From Candidatus Uhrbacteria bacterium CG_4_9_14_3_um_filter_36_7 (lineage in GTDB: Bacteria; Patescibacteriota; Patescibacteriia; UBA9934; GWF2-40-263), in contig PFWS01000009.1 of assembly GCA_002791255.1 (NCBI GenBank), forward strand, positions 1,400 through 9,156: a stretch of 7,757 nucleotides of DNA, written 5' to 3'. How positions within the stretch are numbered: position 1 is the stretch's first letter; every line of letters begins with the position of its first letter. Position numbers and translations under genes: made by a program. A model generated the notes under the pieces. It saw only the letters and a program-made list of their open reading frames with translations, was not told where the DNA came from and ran no database searches. This document shows, one piece after another, positions 6,879 to 7,757 of the stretch.

Positions 6879-7106
6879 TTAAAAACGATAGACAATACGT
6901 CCTTTTGTAAGATCGTAAGGGCTTAATTCAACTTTTACCTGATCACCAGGCAAAAGACGAATTCGGTACATTCTCATCTTTCCAGATAAATGTCCAAAGA
7001 TGGTTTGTCCATTTTCAAGTAAAATTTTAAATTTCGCTGCGGGTAAAAGTTCTTCCACGGTTCCACGCATTTCAATAAAATCTTTTATTTTTTTGGGTTC
7101 AGGCAT
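6879..7106 (-). CDS. infA: Translation initiation factor IF-1
   Basis: IF-1 is a small OB-fold protein that binds the ribosomal A site during initiation with IF-2 and IF-3. The 75-residue product shows the family signature: RGTVEE (14-19), LENGQ, the GHLSGKMR segment (38-45), and RIRLLPGDQVKVELSPYDLTKGRIVYRF at the C-terminus. Length is close to the usual 72 residues. The frame stays open upstream to a TTG at 7151, but that would add 15 residues unlike any IF-1 N-terminus. The ATG at 7106 is therefore chosen. No Shine-Dalgarno sequence precedes it. It is the first gene of the ribosomal operon, under promoters P1/P2, directly behind alaS rather than behind adk or map as in many bacteria. Confidence 0.96.
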   Translation of the reverse strand: MPEPKKIKDFIEMRGTVEELLPAAKFKILLENGQTIFGHLSGKMRMYRIRLLPGDQVKVELSPYDLTKGRIVYRF

Positions 7107-7122
7107 AAATAATAACGCTGCT

Positions 7123-7151
7123 ACTATATCATCTGAACCAGAAAGAAACAA
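7123..7151 (-). promoter_or_regulatory. Second promoter candidate P2 close to infA
   Basis: TATAGT (7123-7128) matches the -10 consensus at 5 of 6 positions and lies 17 bp downstream of TTGTTT (7146-7151), a 3-of-6 match to the -35 box. Predicted initiation around 7116 would leave a leader of only about 10 nt before the infA ATG, compatible with starts that use no Shine-Dalgarno site. AT-rich DNA yields such matches often, so this is tentative. Confidence 0.35.
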
Positions 7152-7181
7152 GATAGGTGTGGACGATTACTTTAAAACGAC

Positions 7182-7199
7182 ATTAGTTTAAAAACTAAT
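7182..7199. repeat. Perfect 8-bp inverted repeat over the P1 spacer and -10 box (possible operator)
   Basis: ATTAGTTT (7182-7189) and AAACTAAT (7192-7199) are exact reverse complements separated by AA, giving an 18-bp near-palindrome. It covers the downstream half of the P1 spacer and the -10 hexamer, where a dimeric repressor would block polymerase. No regulator gene is nearby. The arms are mostly A/T, so chance remains possible. Confidence 0.4.
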
Positions 7200-7213
7200 A
7201 CATGTTTTGTCAA
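7185..7213 (-). promoter_or_regulatory. Sigma70-type promoter P1 of the infA-rpsI operon
   Basis: A perfect TTGACA -35 box (7208-7213) is followed by a 17-bp spacer and TAAACT (7185-7190), which matches the -10 consensus TATAAT at 4 of 6 positions. Transcription would start near 7178, about 72 nt before the infA ATG. It lies in the only sizeable gap upstream of the operon and points the right way. The lack of an alpha C-terminal domain in this organism's RpoA (see rpoA) would make core -35/-10 contacts especially important. Confidence 0.6.
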
Positions 7214-7214
7214 G

Positions 7215-7242
7215 AAAAAACCACTTATCTTTATTTTTGGTT
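7215..7242 (-). terminator. Weak terminator candidate after alaS
   Basis: On the minus strand AACCA (7238-7242) can pair with TGGTT (7219-7223) across a 15-nt loop, and a run of T follows (7215-7220). The 5-bp stem is short and the loop large, so termination would be leaky at best. It abuts the -35 box of the next promoter. It may simply be AT-rich spacer. Confidence 0.25.
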
Positions 7243-7757
7243 CATGAATATTTTGAATTTAATAAAATAGCTTTTATACGACGAATACCAGATCCAACCG
7301 ACTCTTCTTTTTGAATCTTAAATGTACCAAGAAACCCTGTTTGTGGTGCATGAGGCCCACCACATATTTCCTGACTAAATAATTGATCTTCCCTACCGAC
7401 CATATATACTTTTATCTTTTCTCCATAATCTTTATATTTTTCTTCAAAAACTCCCAAGGCTCCTTTTTCTTTTGCTTGCTCAAGTGTAAGCATTTCAAAA
7501 TAAATAGGAAGATCTTTTTGAATCACCTCGTTTACAATATCTTCAATTTGCTGTTTTTGACTATCTGTTAATTTTTCATGGTAAGGAAAATCAAAACGCA
7601 AACGCTCATGAGTAATATTTGATCCTTTCTGATAAATTTCGGTTCCTAAAACGATCCGTAAAGCTTGTTGAAGTAAATGAGTGGCTGTATGCAAATAAAC
7701 TGTTTTTTGTGAATGATCAGAAAGTCCTCCAACAAATTTTTGTGATGCTCCAACTCG
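7242..7757 (-). CDS. alaS: Alanine--tRNA ligase, C-terminal part (5' end outside window), short form without C-Ala domain
   Basis: AlaRS charges tRNA-Ala with alanine and hydrolyses mischarged Ser/Gly-tRNA-Ala in its editing domain. The 171 visible residues cover the end of the linker and the whole editing/SAD region. A GGLSDHS segment at visible residues 10-16 leads into HTATH (H23, H27), which with CGGPH (C132, H136) forms the editing zinc site. ERLRFDF and the SVGSGIRRIKA ending are also typical of AlaRS. The reading frame is open to the window edge, so the TTG at 7694 is an internal leucine and not a start. The protein stops about ten residues after the RRIKA motif. In E. coli-type enzymes an oligomerisation segment and the C-Ala domain (well over 150 residues) follow there. 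The gene ends in TGA. A stand-alone AlaX editing protein is unlikely because the sequence before HTATH matches AlaRS, but the catalytic domain is out of view. Confidence 0.93.
   Translation of the reverse strand, partial: RVGASQKFVGGLSDHSQKTVYLHTATHLLQQALRIVLGTEIYQKGSNITHERLRFDFPYHEKLTDSQKQQIEDIVNEVIQKDLPIYFEMLTLEQAKEKGALGVFEEKYKDYGEKIKVYMVGREDQLFSQEICGGPHAPQTGFLGTFKIQKEESVGSGIRRIKAILLNSKYS

Noticed and set aside
7107..7151. Longer IF-1 starting at TTG 7151
   Set aside because: The extra 15 residues resemble no IF-1 N-terminus and would cover the P2 -10 box. The ATG at 7106 gives the usual family length.
803..7244. Recoded TGA (glycine) as in Gracilibacteria
   Set aside because: No gene has an internal TGA, and TGA ends AlaRS, the flippase and the GT4 protein at sensible positions, including an ATGA overlap.
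7242..7694. Stand-alone AlaX editing protein starting at TTG 7694
   Set aside because: The same frame is open to the window edge and upstream residues (KFVGGLSDHS) match the AlaRS linker, so this is the end of a longer AlaRS.

Overview
This AT-rich bacterial window has all of its genes on the minus strand, so transcription runs from high to low coordinates. It holds the end of an alanyl-tRNA synthetase gene, then a ribosomal-protein/RNA polymerase operon in the order infA-rpmJ-rpsM-rpsK-rpsD-rpoA-rplQ-rplM-rpsI. After a strong terminator comes a three-gene surface-glycan cassette: a flippase, a GT4 glycosyltransferase and a GT2 glycosyltransferase. I found no mobile element, CRISPR array, tRNA or rRNA.

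The best guess for the source is a reduced-genome bacterium of the Patescibacteria (Candidate Phyla Radiation, CPR) type. The supporting features are a C-terminally minimal AlaRS with a CGGPH editing motif, an RNA polymerase alpha subunit without its C-terminal domain, a short L13, a compact zinc-type S4, and rplQ followed directly by rplM-rpsI. This is an inference from gene content; I cannot name a class. TGA acts as a normal stop for alaS, the flippase and the GT4 gene, so the TGA-to-glycine code of Gracilibacteria/Absconditabacteria is not indicated.

Layout: 7242-7757 is the 3' end of alaS. The 135-bp gap from 7107 to 7241 holds a weak terminator candidate, a good sigma70-type promoter whose spacer and -10 box lie on a perfect 8-bp inverted repeat, and a second promoter candidate close to infA. 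From 7106 down to 3436 nine translation/transcription genes are packed with gaps of 4-36 nt. A hairpin with a U-run lies in the infA-rpmJ gap, and a 17-bp-stem terminator follows rpsI. The 103-bp gap from 3333 to 3435 also carries a promoter candidate for the glycan cassette (3332 down to 84), whose genes overlap by 29 and 4 bp. The last 83 bp contain no recognisable gene.

The operon supplies small- and large-subunit ribosomal proteins, IF-1 and the polymerase alpha subunit. The cassette probably builds and exports a lipid-linked cell-surface polysaccharide. No wholly new system is visible. The most unusual signal is at translation starts: none of the twelve complete genes has a recognisable Shine-Dalgarno sequence, and all twelve have a T directly before the ATG. 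The missing alpha C-terminal domain and the mini-AlaRS fit the same picture of stripped-down core machinery.
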